From the NCBI GenBank assembly GCA_025667525.1, contig CM046875.1, positions 122,130,340-122,194,339 of the forward strand: DNA of 64,000 nucleotides, written 5' to 3'. The notes beneath the pieces are model-generated. The model was not told where the DNA came from and made no database searches. It saw only the letters and a list, made by a program, of their open reading frames with translations. The DNA is from Glebionis coronaria. Its lineage: Eukaryota > Streptophyta > Magnoliopsida > Asterales > Asteraceae. The first letter of the stretch is position 1, and every line of letters starts with the position of its first letter. Positions 32,852 through 44,573 of the stretch are shown here, piece after piece. The position numbers and the translations under genes were made by a program.

Positions 32852-34180
32852 AGTGACTTCCTTTTGAAAGAATTTGAAGCAACTTTAGGGGATGTGGACC
32901 TAAAATATGACGATTCTCCCACCGATTGGGAAGAAGACATTCGTACCATTGAGAAACTTCTCAATGAGGACCATATTTCTCCATCTTCTCCTAAGGAAGT
33001 TACAATCGATGATCCGAATTTGACTAAACCTTCCATTGACAATCCTCCGAATTTAGAGCTTAAGGATTTACCGTCTCATCTTGAATACATTTTCCTTGAA
33101 GACAAAAAGAAGTTACCCGTCATCATTGCTAAGGACTTGAAAGAGGATTAAAAGTCTCGACTTATCGACGTGCTGAAGAATCATAAGAAAGCACATGCTT
33201 GGAAAATTTCCGATATCCGCGGAATTGATCCTAACTTTTGTACTCATAAAATTCTCATGGAAGATGACTTTAAACCCGCAATCCAAAGTCAAAGAAGGGT
33301 TAATCCAAAAATTCATGACGTCATCAAGAAAGAAGTTATCAAACTTCTAGATGCCGGAATGATTTACCCTATTTCGGATTCGTCATGGGTTAGTCCCGTC
33401 CATTGTGTACCTAAGAAAGGCGGAATAACCGTTGTTCCCAATGAAAACAACGAGTTGACTCCTACTCGACTTATCACGGGTTGGCGAGTTTGCATCGACT
33501 ATCGCAAGCTCAATGATGCCACTCGTAAGGATCATTTTCCTCTTCCTTTAAGGGATCAAAGGCTCGAGCGTTTAGCGGGTAATGACTAGTATTGCTTCTT
33601 AGACGGTTTCTCTGGGTATTTTCAAATTCCCATCGATCCAAAAGACCAAGAGAAAACCACATTTACTTGTCCTTATGGAACATTTGCTTACAAAAGAATG
33701 CCTTTTGGCTTATGCAATGCTCCCGGGACTTTCCAAAGGTGTATGATGGCTATATTTCATGACATGGTTGAAGAAACTATGGAAGTCTTTATGGATGATT
33801 TCTCGGTCTATGGTGACTCTTTCTCTACTTTCCTTGCCAATTTAGAATGTATGCTTAAACGGTGTGAAGACACTCGTCTCGTTCTTAATTGGGAAAAATA
33901 CCTTTTCATGGTAAAAGAAGGAATTGTTCTTGGTCATAAAATTTCCAAAGCCGGTCTTGAAGTCGACCGTGCTAAAGTTGATGTGATTGCTAAATTACCT
34001 CCACCTTCAACCATGAAGGGTGTGAGAAGTTTTCTTGGTCATGCGGGCTTCTATCGTCGATTCATTCAAGACTTTTCTAAGATCGCTCGCCCGATGACCC
34101 ACTTCTTGGAAAAAGATACTCCTTTTATCTTTTCTAAAGAGTGTATCGAATCTTTCAATCTTCTTAAGGATAAACTAACT
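32852..34180 (+). pseudogene. Reverse transcriptase of Element B
   Basis: The frame continues from protease with stops at 33149 and 33587. RT landmarks are VNPKIHDVIKKEVIKLLDAG, WVSPVHCVPKKGG, WRVCIDYRKLNDATRKDHFP, RMPFGLCNAPGTFQRCMMAI and the catalytic box EVFMDDFSVYGDS near 33790, followed by [19 protein letters not shown] is the expected YxDD variant, so the active site is preserved although stops block expression. Confidence 0.88.
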
Positions 34181-34640
34181 AACCCACCGGTCTTGGTTAC
34201 CCCTAATTGGGAGTTACCTTTTGAATTGATGTGTGATGCTAGCGACTTTTCTATTGGAGCAGGTTTGGGACAAAGAGTGAATAAACACTTCCAACCAATC
34301 CATTACGCTAGCAAGACAATGACGTGGGCTCAATTGCATTACACTACAACCGAAAAAGAGCTTTTAGCTGTTTTATATGCTTTTGAACAATTTCGCCCTA
34401 TCTTGTCCTTTCCACCACCATTGTTTATATCGACCATTCCGCATTGAAGTACTTGTTAACTAAACAAGATTCCAAGCCAAGACTTCTTCTTTAGGTTTTA
34501 CTCCTTCAAGAATTTATTATCGAAATTTGTGATAAAAAAGGAGCAGAAAACCTAGCTGCGGATCATCTTAGTAGACTCGAGGATCCTTATCAAGGGGAGC
34601 TCCCAAATAAAGAGATTAATGACTCTTTTCCCCTTGAAGC
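34181..34640 (+). pseudogene. RNase H of Element B
   Basis: Contains FELMCDASDFSIGAGLGQR and [16 protein letters not shown] one-base loss near 34405 shifts the frame before the DHSALKYL-type segment, and a stop follows near 34493. [15 protein letters not shown] marks the end of the domain and the start of the integrase linker. Confidence 0.82.
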
Positions 34641-35953
34641 CTTGATGTCTATTAACTCCAATCTTGATGAAACCCCATGGTTTGCGGACACTGCAAATTA
34701 TTTGGCGGGTGGAATTCTCATGGAAGGGTTAACGTCCCAACAAAAGAAAAAGTTCTTTAAGGACATTAAGCACTATTTTTGTGACGAACCTTACATTTTC
34801 AAACAATGTGCGGATCTTGTCATTCATAGGTGTGTTGATGGGCCGGCAGCGTTACTAATCCTAGAAGCTTGCCACAAAGGACCCACCGGTGGTCACTTTG
34901 GTCCTAACTACACTGCGAAGAAAGTTTTCGACTCTGGATTTTATTGGCCCACCAATTATCATGACGCTCATGAAATGGTTAAGCGTTGTGATGCTTGCCA
35001 AAGACAAGGCAAGATCACACATAAAGATGAGATGCCTCATAATTTCATCCAAGAATGTGAAATATTTGACGTATGGGGCATCGACTTTATGGGGCCTTTT
35101 CCATCATCAAAAGGGAACAAGTACATCCTCGTAGCCGTTGATTACGTTTCTAAATGGGTTGAAGCAAAGGCTTTACCTACTAACGATGCGAGGGTGGTTG
35201 TAAACTTTATGAAACAACTTTTTGCTCGATTCGGTGTTCCTCCTGCTATCAGTGACCGCGGGACTCATTTTTGCAATGATCAATTTGCTAGAGTCATGGC
35301 TAAGTACGGTGTCAATCATCGTCTTTCCACCGCTTATCATCCACAAACCAATGGTCAAGCCGAGATTTCAAACCGTGGACTTAAGAGAATCTTAGAGCGA
35401 ACTGTGGGAGAGTATCGTGTCTTATGGGCCGATAAGTTAGATGATGCTTTGTGGGCTTTCCATACCGCATATAAGACACCTATTGGTTGTACTCTATATC
35501 GTCTTGTGTACGGAAAGGCGTGCCACCTCCCTCTGAGTTGGAGCATAAGGCTTATTGGGCCTTGAAATGGGCTAATTTTGATATCAACAAAGCTGGTGAT
35601 TTTAGGAAGATCCAACTCAATGAACTTAATGAACTGAGGAATGAAGCTTATGAGAATTCATTGATCTACAAGGAGAAAACCAAGCTCGTTCATGATTCTA
35701 GGATTAAGAACCGAGAGTTTCATTGGTGATCAAGTTTACTCTTTAACTCTCGGTTGAAAATCTTTTCGGGAAACTTAAGAGCCGTTGGTCTGGTCCATTC
35801 ACCGTCGTCAAAGTCTTCCCTTATGGCACCATTAAGTTATCGCAACCAAATGGGCCAAATTTCAAAGTGAATGGCCAGCGTGTGAAGTTGTACTTTGGTG
35901 AGGACATCTCTCATGAGATGATTCCATCCCTCAACATGTTTCCCTTAAATTAG
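34641..35953 (+). pseudogene. Integrase of Element B
   Basis: A 307-codon open stretch holds the H-H-C-C zinc domain ([23 protein letters not shown]), then [40 protein letters not shown] and [20 protein letters not shown], giving the D, D, E catalytic set. The frame shifts near 35530 (after YGKACHLP). The tail, with [13 protein letters not shown] and a C-terminal FPLN, ends at TAG 35951-35953. Conserved stem-loops begin nine bases later. Confidence 0.88.
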
Positions 35954-37990
35954 CTCTAGGTTGAGTCAGGCTCTTGACTCGGTTAACAAAAACAAGCGCT
36001 TCTCGGGAGGCAACCCAGTGATCTATCCTTTTTACCCGTTTTCATAATAACTGTAGGGGGAGCTACATAGGGTTTTTTGTCTTGTTTCTTATGATGTGCA
36101 GGGATTAAAGCTTCAAAGAGCACTTTTGATGACATTTGACGACCCGTGATCCCGTGTACCCGTCTTCCGGTTCTATCCTAAACTCTCGTGATTCAATATT
36201 TCATATCTATGTTCATATTTAAATCACTATAGTTTTCCTTTCCTTAGCAAGATTTAAACAAAGTGCACAATGTCCTAAGTGTAGGGGAGTTTACTCCCAC
36301 ATGCTTAAACATTGAGGACAATGTTTATATCAATTATAGGGGGACTTCTATCGAAGTTAAGTGGGCTTTTCCATGAATTTTTCCTCATTTTAACCAGAAA
36401 ATTTGATTTTTCGACATTTTCAAAATTTTTAATCTATTTTGGCCTAGTAGTTTTTCCTTTGTTATCGTTATTTACTTTCTTTGCTAAAATAAAAGTTTAA
36501 TAAAGTGGTTTTAATTTTTCAAACGTCATGAATCTTTTGACTCAACCCGAGTTTACTTATCTAAGTTTACTCTAGCTAGTATCCTTAACGTGTTTAAGTC
36601 AAGTTTTGCTAGGCTTTTATATAGGGAACTTTAAAACGTGAAAGTCTTAACTCTTACGGGTTAAGAACAAGAACTTTTCGCAAGTTCCTATAATTGATCC
36701 TAGAAAGTCGTTTATCAAGGGAACTTTAAAATGCAAAGTCTAAACTTGAAAAAGTCTAAGAAGTTGCAAGATGCTATAGATGACTTGAAAACCCAAAACT
36801 TTGATTTAATTGGCTAAGCATCCACGAGTCTCATTTCTTGAGATTTTAAATTGTGGAGAACGAGAGATGATAGAGTCAATTATAAGTTTGGTATTCTTTC
36901 ATGAATTTATGTGAGTTGATTATGAGCTTTTTCTCCCATCGCTTGCTAATAAATTTAATTGCAATAAGTAAGGTTGTACGATTTCAAAAGTTACTTAGCT
37001 TCTAGCTGAAGATCGTTTAAAAGTTGCTCGGTATTAATTAGAGTTCATAGCAAAGGCATAACTTATTGAAGCGGGATGCGAAGATTGGCGAGTCCGAAAA
37101 GGCCCTAACAAGGCATGAGGGCTACATTTTGTTGCTGAAGATCCAAAAGTGATGTGAAGAATCATTTGTCAAAAATCAATATGAAGGATCGAGACACACG
37201 ACAAAAATCAAAAACTCCCCTAAAGATCATGGAGAAGTCTATCCAAAAAGACCCTAGCAAGGTATGAGGATAAATAGATCCAAGTTCTAAAAGGAGGCGG
37301 ATCGTTGTATATCTAAATCCAAAATAAAGATTGGATAAAAATGAAGAAGTCGTGGTCCAAGTATGAAGAATCTCTCAAAAACTTCAAGTGAAGAAATTCC
37401 TATTATGAAGAGAAGACCATTATTTCATGAACGTCTCTCAAGATTCGAAGTATGAAGTTACTGCCAAATATCGGTCCGAGAAAGGTCTCAAATCGTGAAG
37501 CGAGTTATGCCAAGATATGAACTTTATAAGGTCCCGAGAAGCAGTTTTAAAAGATTTTGTCCTTTAGCAAATTATTGATCAAATCGTCCTACTTTATTTT
37601 CGGCCTTAATAAATTATCGAAATAAGTCAAACAATTCATCCTCGTGATCATTCAAGACAATCATAAAATATAAGAGATACACCTAGGAATAAGGAAGTCT
37701 AAGTAAATAATTGGGCCACATGAGTTCGTGTTAGTTTACTAACTTATAATAATAATGATCTCGTTTATAAGCTTGGTGTGGGGAACGTGAAACTTGAGGG
37801 TGATAAACATTCATGACTTGACAAAGCCCAAATGTAATTCTTTGATTTCTTTACTTGTTTTGTATATATTTCTATCTTTTTAATTTCCTTATTATTTAGT
37901 ATTTAATAAAGGCCAAGGTGGGTTAATTATGATGAGAAATGTAAACTGTGCTTTGAAATTAATGCATTGCATGAGGACATTGCAATGGTC
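35954..37990 (+). other. Conserved non-coding 3' region of Element B
   Basis: Two kilobases without a credible ORF, aligning with the corresponding regions of Elements A and D. It begins with stem-loops GAGTCA-GGCTCT-TGACTC (35963-35980) and AAGCGCTTCTCGGGAGGC (from 35994). A block at 36276-36327 contains GGGAG-TTTA-CTCCC and TAAACATTG-AGGA-CAATGTTTA hairpins between polypurine-like tracts. CCTAACAAGGC and CCTAGCAAGGT direct repeats occur at about 37104 and 37251. Confidence 0.75.
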
Positions 37991-38004
37991 AAGTGTAGGG
38001 GATT
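37991..38004 (+). other. Polypurine tract of Element B
   Basis: AAGTGTAGGGGATT abuts the TAATAAG start of LTR 2. Identical to the tract of Element A. Confidence 0.85.
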
Positions 38005-39680
38005 TAATAAGTGTGAAAATACTTATCCTTTTACCACTTATTTCCAATAATAACAAGACCAAAACGTGTATTTTATGTCGTAAAAGTCGGAATTATGTGT
38101 GGTTTGTGTTTTTATTGTGTTTCAGGATAAAAATATGAAAAAGGGAGAAAACACGGGCTTTCACGGGCTTTTATAGAAGAAAAAGACAAAAGACGAAGTC
38201 AAAAGATCAAAAGTGCAAGAAGAACGGAAGTCAAAGGCATATTCTGAAGATTTATCGAAGAAATAGTCTAAAGACGGAAGTTTGACGAAGTCGAAGAACC
38301 AAGTCTACTAAAAGAAGAAAATTAGAAGACGAGTTCATGTTATCATTCGACTAATCTCGAGACAAAGTCGAGAAAGACGAGAAACTGAAAAGACGAGAAG
38401 ACAAGAGAAAGAAGGAAGCAACACACCACATCCCTTCCTACTATAAATAGTCTTTATTTTCTTCATTTTAGGAGTTAGTCTTCAATTTTCTTTTGTAGCT
38501 TTAATTTTTAGAGAGAGAAAGTGTTTAACTTTCTCTCACTAGGAAAACTTCATCTATTATTTTCTTTCTTGTTTTAATCTAATCTTTACTTTTTAAAGTT
38601 TAATCTTATTTTAATCTTCATCTTTTTAATCTTTCTTGTTAGTTACGATTTCGTGTTCGTCATCTTTTTCACTCTCTTTTTCTTAACGCCACATAAAGAT
38701 CTTTACTTTTTGTGTTTATTGATTCACGTGTTGAAGTTTCATAAGTTTTATCATTTACTTATATTCGTGGTTAGCTTATTGGTGTTTTTAGCTTATTTAG
38801 TGTTTAGCTTATTCTCTTTTAAGTGTTTTCAAAAGTTTAATCTTTTTAAAGTTTATTTTTAAAAAATCTTGCTTATTTAGTGTTATGATAAGTTCTTCAT
38901 TCGTGCTTATTTAGTCCTTTTTACTATTCATTTGATTAAGTTTTGGTAAGTGCTTTTTGGTTTTTTAGCTTATTATAATCCAACCGTATACTTTGTGCTC
39001 CATCGCAAAACCTTAGGGTTTTGATATTGCGACAGTCACATTCCGACGGCTCATTCCGACAGCTTTATTGCGATCACAATAACCCTAAGGGTTCTACTTT
39101 GCGATCGAAGTGTTATAATATCTCCTTATTCCGATCGTGGATTGCGATAGCCCCTGACATCATGGATTGCGACGGAATTTAAGGTATATTGCGACGAAAC
39201 GCTGCCCAAATTTTGACAGCCATATTGTGATACCTTTTACATTGCGACAGTCTTACATTGCGACAGATTTATATTGCGACAACATATTTACATTGCGATA
39301 GAGTTACTTTGCGATATGATTGATTTATATTGCGACAACATTATATTGCGACAACTTTTACATTCCGATAGGTTACACATTGTGATACATTCCATCACAA
39401 CAATTTGTTTACTTTACTTAGTTTTTTTTTTGAGTTTATTTCTTTCCCGCCATTTTCTGCCTCGTTTTATTTCATTTCATTTTTAAGTTTACTTTTTATT
39501 GAGTTTTAAACGTGCTTATTTTCTTTACATTTTTCGTTTGTCTTAGTTTAAAATAGATAATCTTAAACCTTCCCTTTTAGTTACCAAAAACGACTATTCC
39601 ACCCTAAACCGTGATCAATTCGATTAGACATCGAGAACGAACGAGTACACATAGGCTAAGCCAAAAACAACCATAAACCA
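38005..39680 (+). repeat. Element B LTR 2
   Basis: 1676 bp. It differs from LTR 1 by scattered substitutions and by repeat-unit gain and loss in the TATTGCGACA array (39025-39400). Ends CCATAAACCA, followed by AA and a second primer binding site. TATA box TATAAATA at 38442-38449. Confidence 0.92.
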
Positions 39681-39682
39681 AA

Positions 39683-39700
39683 TGGCGCCGCTGCCGGCTC
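39683..39700 (+). other. Primer binding site after LTR 2
   Basis: TGGCGCCGCTGCCGGCTC follows LTR 2 directly. Its presence shows that LTR 2 was also the 5' LTR of a second interior, that is, of a tandem array. Confidence 0.85.
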
Positions 39701-39880
39701 TTTTCGTAAAGATTAACGGTTTTTAGTGATAAAAATTGGATTTTGGGATCCGTTCTTTTGGGAACGTTATTTTCTAGCACAATTTTTTTTTTCAAAACTC
39801 CTAAAAAATATAAAAGTTTCAAAAAATCCAAAAAAAAAAGAAAGATAAAAAACCAAAAATATTGTATTTTATTTTAGTGT

Positions 39881-40855
39881 ATGCGTACTCGATCTACGTC
39901 TTATTCTGAGCCCGAGACTCTTAGAGACTTAGATATGGCCGGTGTGCATAACAATAATAACAACCCACCTCATCCCAATTTTAATAATAACAACAACAAC
40001 AACAACCATGTCCCTCCACCCGACCTTCGAACGATGGAGGAGCTTTGTCAACCAACCATGAACGGACGTGGAGGACCGATTGTGTCGATGCAAATCACGG
40101 CTCCTGAATTTTCGTCGAAGCATCACATGATCCAGCAAGTTCAAAACGCTTGTCCTTTTCGCGGATTACCGGATTATGATGCCAACAAACATCTCGATAA
40201 ATTCATAACCGTCGCTCAAAGCATGAAATTGCCCGGTGTTTCCATGGATTTTCTTCGCCTTCACCTTTTTCCACACACTTTATCCCACCACGCCGAAAAA
40301 TGGTTTGATCGTCTTCCCAAAAACTCAATTCATACATGAAATGAAAAATTTTGTCGCGCTACTTTCCACCATCCATGGTCACTAGTCTTCGCAATCAAAT
40401 CAGTGCTTTCACTCAAGAACCTGATGAGTCGCTTTTCGATGCTTGGGAACGTTATAATGTCTTGATCGACCGTTGTCCGAACCATAATATGCTCCCCGTT
40501 ACTTTGATTGGTACTTTCTACAATGGTTTAACTTTTCGTGATCGTGATACAATTAATGCTGTCGCCGGTGGTACATTCATGAAGAGAAGACATGAGGAGT
40601 GTAGAGAGCTTATAGAGAACATGACCACTCACCATAAAAATTGGGATTCATCCGCGTCTTCAAGGAATAACCCGAGGGCCAATGTTTCTTCTACTTCATC
40701 AAACCCAGAGATAACCGAACTTACTCGCCAAATAGCCGAGATGAACAAAAACTTCTTAACCATGGCTACAAACCAATTTCAACAAGCTAAAGCTGTAGCA
40801 ACTTCTTGTGAGATTTGCGGGGGTTCTCATTCATACACCGATTGTCCTTCTACTC
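39881..40855 (+). pseudogene. Truncated second gag of Element B
   Basis: Starts MRTRSTSYSEPE and is very similar to 30342-31310. In-frame TGA at 40337, and the continuation MSRYFPPSMVTS from 40351 is in another frame, the same break as in the first gag. It keeps the zinc site CEICGGSHSYTDC and then ends abruptly at 40856, where copia sequence begins. The sharp joint, with about one shared base, marks an illegitimate recombination point. Confidence 0.88.
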
Positions 40856-40856
40856 A

Positions 40857-43236
40857 GCAGAAGGCAACCTAAATGTGTTTTCCTCACAAACACGATCCCA
40901 AATTAGATAGGCAAGAAATTCCAACTGCTCAAATGATAGCTTCCTTAGCTTTGTGTCAACGCTTTGTTTTCCCCTATTCTCCAAAATAGTCTTGCAGTCT
41001 TGTTCTGTGTCAAGAAGCATATAATACAATTCCCTTCTTGCAGTCATGTTCTGTGTCAACGCTTTGTTTTCCCATATTCTCCAAAATAGTCTTGCAATCC
41101 TTCTGAACTCTCAGTATCAGTTCTAATCCAAAAATTTTCTCAGTCAAATTTCGATCAGGATTATTCAGGACTTCATCCTCATACCTAAAATATACACCAG
41201 GAATGGTAGGTATATCAAAATCAACCTGCAACTTAAGTTGCTTAAGCCTTTCCAAAGCTGTCATACCCTCACCGTACTCCAATTTTTCTGGTTCCATATC
41301 AACATTAGAACCAAGACCACTACTCTCCTCATTATCACTATTATCCTCACTATCACCAGCTCTCCTTATTCCCTTAGATTCTAAGCTAATCTGAGCTTCA
41401 ATACTCCATTTCCTAAGTCCCCTCTTTTCCTGTTCTTGAAACTGTTGAGCCAACATGGCATCAAACTTGACATGTGCATCATCTTTAGGGACCTCTACTT
41501 CTACCATTATTGATTTACCTTTATCCTTGGGATCTATAACTGGCAAAGTAGATAGGGATACATGAGAACTTCTTTTAACACCAAATATGGTTGGGATACA
41601 CCTATGGGTTTGTCAGCGGCTACCACTGAAGTGTCTGTGTGTAGAATGGTCTTGTCAGCGGCTGACCCTGTTTCTTGCTGTTTCATCAACTCCATAAAAG
41701 ACAGCTGCTTAGGTGTCACCTGAGACACCTTGGAAGAATCAAATTGCCCTTGTTCTTTCATCTATGTAAGAGCAGCAACTATTTCCTTCTCACCAAGAAC
41801 CCTCTTTTGAACTTTTATCACTGGGAATGAAGGGTTCTGTTGGTTCATCCTCCCATTTGTAAGAATACTCATTTGCTTCACCAGAGGACTCTACTACAAA
41901 CCTTCTCCTTGTCTCCAATTGTACAATTCTCTCCCTCAACTTAGGGAGTTCAAGGTCTAGGGCTGTCAATTTATGTACAAACTCTACATTTTGCTTTTGC
42001 AAGCTCATGCAGCATACCGTTAATTACATGTTAGTCACAGGTTGCATGCTTCCCTCATCCACAAGAGGGAACTCAATCCCTAACGAGGAATCATGGGGCA
42101 TGGTGGTGGGATTAGCTACAGTAGACCTGTCTTGACCTGTAATAAGGCCAATAGGTCCAACCACCCCCATGTCACCAACCACACTTGTGGTGGTTATTCT
42201 TTCTGCTTCATGACTAGGACCACCAAGGGAGAACGCCTCAGCAGTTCTCTATCGTTTAGCTAGGTGAAAATATTGTGGTAGGGAGTCTGAAGAGGTGTTT
42301 GGGTCTATTTGGGTGGTGTCGGGGGGTAAAATAGAAGTGTTAGTGGTTGACATAGAAATGTCAGCGAATTCAGGAATGGGTTCAAGATGTGGTTGTGGTG
42401 AAGGTGGTGGTTGATCATGTTGTGGTTCTGGTACTGGGTCTGGTTGAGGTTGTGGGTGTAAGGCTGCTTCTAACACAACAAGCATAGAGGGTGTCAAAGG
42501 AAGGGTTCATAGGGTTCCGTGTTCAAGGTGATAAAAATCTTTTTCTTTTGGGAAGGGATCTCATAAAAAATTTCATGATCCCTCTCACGATCTCCTTGTA
42601 AGTCGAACACCATTTGTAAAAACCTTGGGTAAGCAAGAGTCATCTTGCTCACCTTGTTGTGTAACATGCCTTCAAAAATCATTTTAGAAAAATTATAAAG
42701 TTGCCCATTTGCCAAACAAACAAGAGCACTCCCGATTGAACGGTTGATTTCATTGAATAAAGAGCAATTAGGACTAAGGCACTGTAGAAGGACATGTATA
42801 AAAACTTCTAGGCTGGGGGAAACTGACCCTTAGAATATTTATTTATTTTCCCTATTGGGGGGAGTCTGTACCCCAAGCCTTGAAGGCCTTCATGTAGCAA
42901 GTCTTTGGGAAGGGTGACAATACCACCAGCATCATCAAGATGCAACGCTTGGCGAACCAAAGCCTTAGTGACCACCCATTGTTTCCCATGTATGATGGCT
43001 TCTAGTCTAGTCACTCCATCAACTGTTATGGAACTTGCAGTGTTCCAAAACTGTTTGATGTATGTGACAGGGATGACAGGAGCATGAGTAAGAGCATACC
43101 TTTGAGGAGAAGCCAACAAATAGTCTATCATCTGTGTGTATTAAGGTTGTGTTCTATCAATAGTCAAATATACAAGCATATTATGTTGATCCTTGAATTC
43201 CAACACAGCATCAGTAGATCTAAACTTTGGCGCCAT
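40857..43236 (-). pseudogene. Extra ORF of the copia element, copy 2 (truncated)
   Basis: ATG at 43236, but a TAA at about 43142 interrupts it after some 30 codons. The following pieces carry LLASPQRYALTHAPVIPVTY, MTLAYPRFLQMVFDLQGDRE, a Pro/Gln-rich linker, a coiled stretch (LPKLRERIVQLETRR) and a 178-codon acidic part (41010-41546). The C-terminal third seen in copy 1 (21730-22390) is missing because the duplication breakpoint cuts it. The function of the family is unknown to me. Confidence 0.75.
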
Positions 43237-44406
43237 TGATAAAAGTGAAAAACTTTAAATGAAGGTAAAGGTTAATTTGAAAAAAAATTTATGCAAAACA
43301 AATAAGCAAGTTACCATGTACACACTATGGTGAACCGAATATATAGTAGTAATATGTGAGATGCCATTGGTTAAAAATAGAGGTAAGTGAGAAAAAGTCT
43401 CAAAAGTAATAATGAATATCTTTGAAAAATAAAAACTTATCTCATACCAATTTAAAAAATAACCACTCCCCAAAAATTACGGTTCAAAATATCATAAAAG
43501 TTACAACTAGGTAGGACCCAGTGTTTTTCAACGGTCAAATTTTTTGTCAGCGACAACGGCTATATTTGTCAGCGGATAGATTTGCTTTGTCTGGGGATAA
43601 AATGTTCTTGTCATTAGATAAAATTTCATTAGTTATTAGGTCAAAAATAAAAAGAAAAATGAAAATAAAAGACCTAACAAAGACTTTAATCCTAAGGAAA
43701 GTAACATTTACCCTAAATGTCTGAGCATCACAAGCACTGTCCAATCATGCACACTTGCTTAAGCAAGATAGACATAATTTTCCTCAAGTGTCCCTTGCTT
43801 ACACAATTCTTAAGGGTGAAGTTATCTTTTATAAAATCTTTGTAACTCCAGGTAAGCCCAAAATTATATGTACTCAAGGCTCCCATCCGACCAAACCCAA
43901 ATCTAGGTCAAAAGGTCTTGGCAGCATGCATGCAAAAAAAATTACGTGAATGCTACAGTGCCTCGAGGTTTAGAAATTCAACCAAATTTATAAAAACATG
44001 GCATCATGACTTATAACCCCCACTCACATGTGGACACAATCTAGAATTGTGATAAGAGAATTTAAGAAGACCCAAGAGCCTAAAGGTTGTCCTAAACCTC
44101 CCCTTAAACTATGATGAGAATGCTTTTAAAATATATATGTAACAAAAATATTTATTTTAAGATAGATATAGAGATATATTAACCATCATAAATAAACCTC
44201 TTTGCTACACTCCTTTAGTCCATAAGCAATTCTGTATCCATATGTACAAATGCCCTACATGCCTGCATTGTTAGATGAAAAACCACAAAACTACCATAAA
44301 ATCTGTCAGCAGATAGAAAAATATGATGGAAAATCTAACTTTTACAAAGACTAATAACAGTGCACATCCTGTACGTACTATACATCAATTTCAAAAACCA
44401 CATATT
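43237..44406 (-). other. Copia spacer, copy 2
   Basis: Non-coding counterpart of 24769-25870, with TGTCAGCG-type motifs near 43546 and 43567. No gene seen. Confidence 0.6.
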
Positions 44407-44573
44407 TTATGGATTGATCATTCCAATACTTGAAACCAAGTACTGAAATCTCACAACATCAAAAGGTTTAGTCGAAAGATCAGACATATTATCTTCTGTG
44501 TCTATTTTTTCTGGATATATCAAACCTTTTTCAAAACAATCCCTTATAAAATGATGCCTGATATCTATGTGTT
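44407..44573 (-). pseudogene. Copia RNase H C-terminal end
   Basis: From the junction inward the minus strand reads IDIRHHFIRDCFEKGLIYPE and KIDTEDNMSDLSTKPFDVVR and ends at a stop at 44407. It continues the RNase H frame that stops at 46228 (..SKTKH), so removing the LTR and one GTGTT restores continuity of the locus. Confidence 0.85.

Larger units (their letters stand above)
28489..39680 (+). mobile_element. Element B: Athila-type Ty3/gypsy retrotransposon (decayed)
   Basis: LTRs 28489-30142 and 38005-39680 bracket a 7.9 kb interior. A primer site (30145-30162), gag, protease, RT, RNase H, integrase, a 2 kb non-coding 3' region and a polypurine tract (37991-38004) follow in order. GTGTT precedes the left LTR. 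The right flank is not GTGTT but a second, truncated interior (39681-40855), so the unit is part of an LTR-interior-LTR-interior array. The coding part has at least three frameshifts and about seven in-frame stops. The LTRs start TAATAAG and end ACCA, not TG..CA. Confidence 0.9.
40856..44573. repeat. Segmental duplication, copy 2 (copia 3' part without the fold-back insertion)
   Basis: Counterpart of 22392-28488. It begins AGCAGAAGG directly after truncated gag, lacks the end of the extra ORF and the copia LTR, and ends at the GTGTT/TAATAAG junction. At 44335-44340 it shows the uninterrupted CTA target of the fold-back element. Confidence 0.9.

Noticed and set aside
35954..37990. Env-like gene in the Athila 3' regions
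   Set aside because: Frames here are at most about 70 codons and differ among the three elements; no membrane span or signal peptide is conserved.
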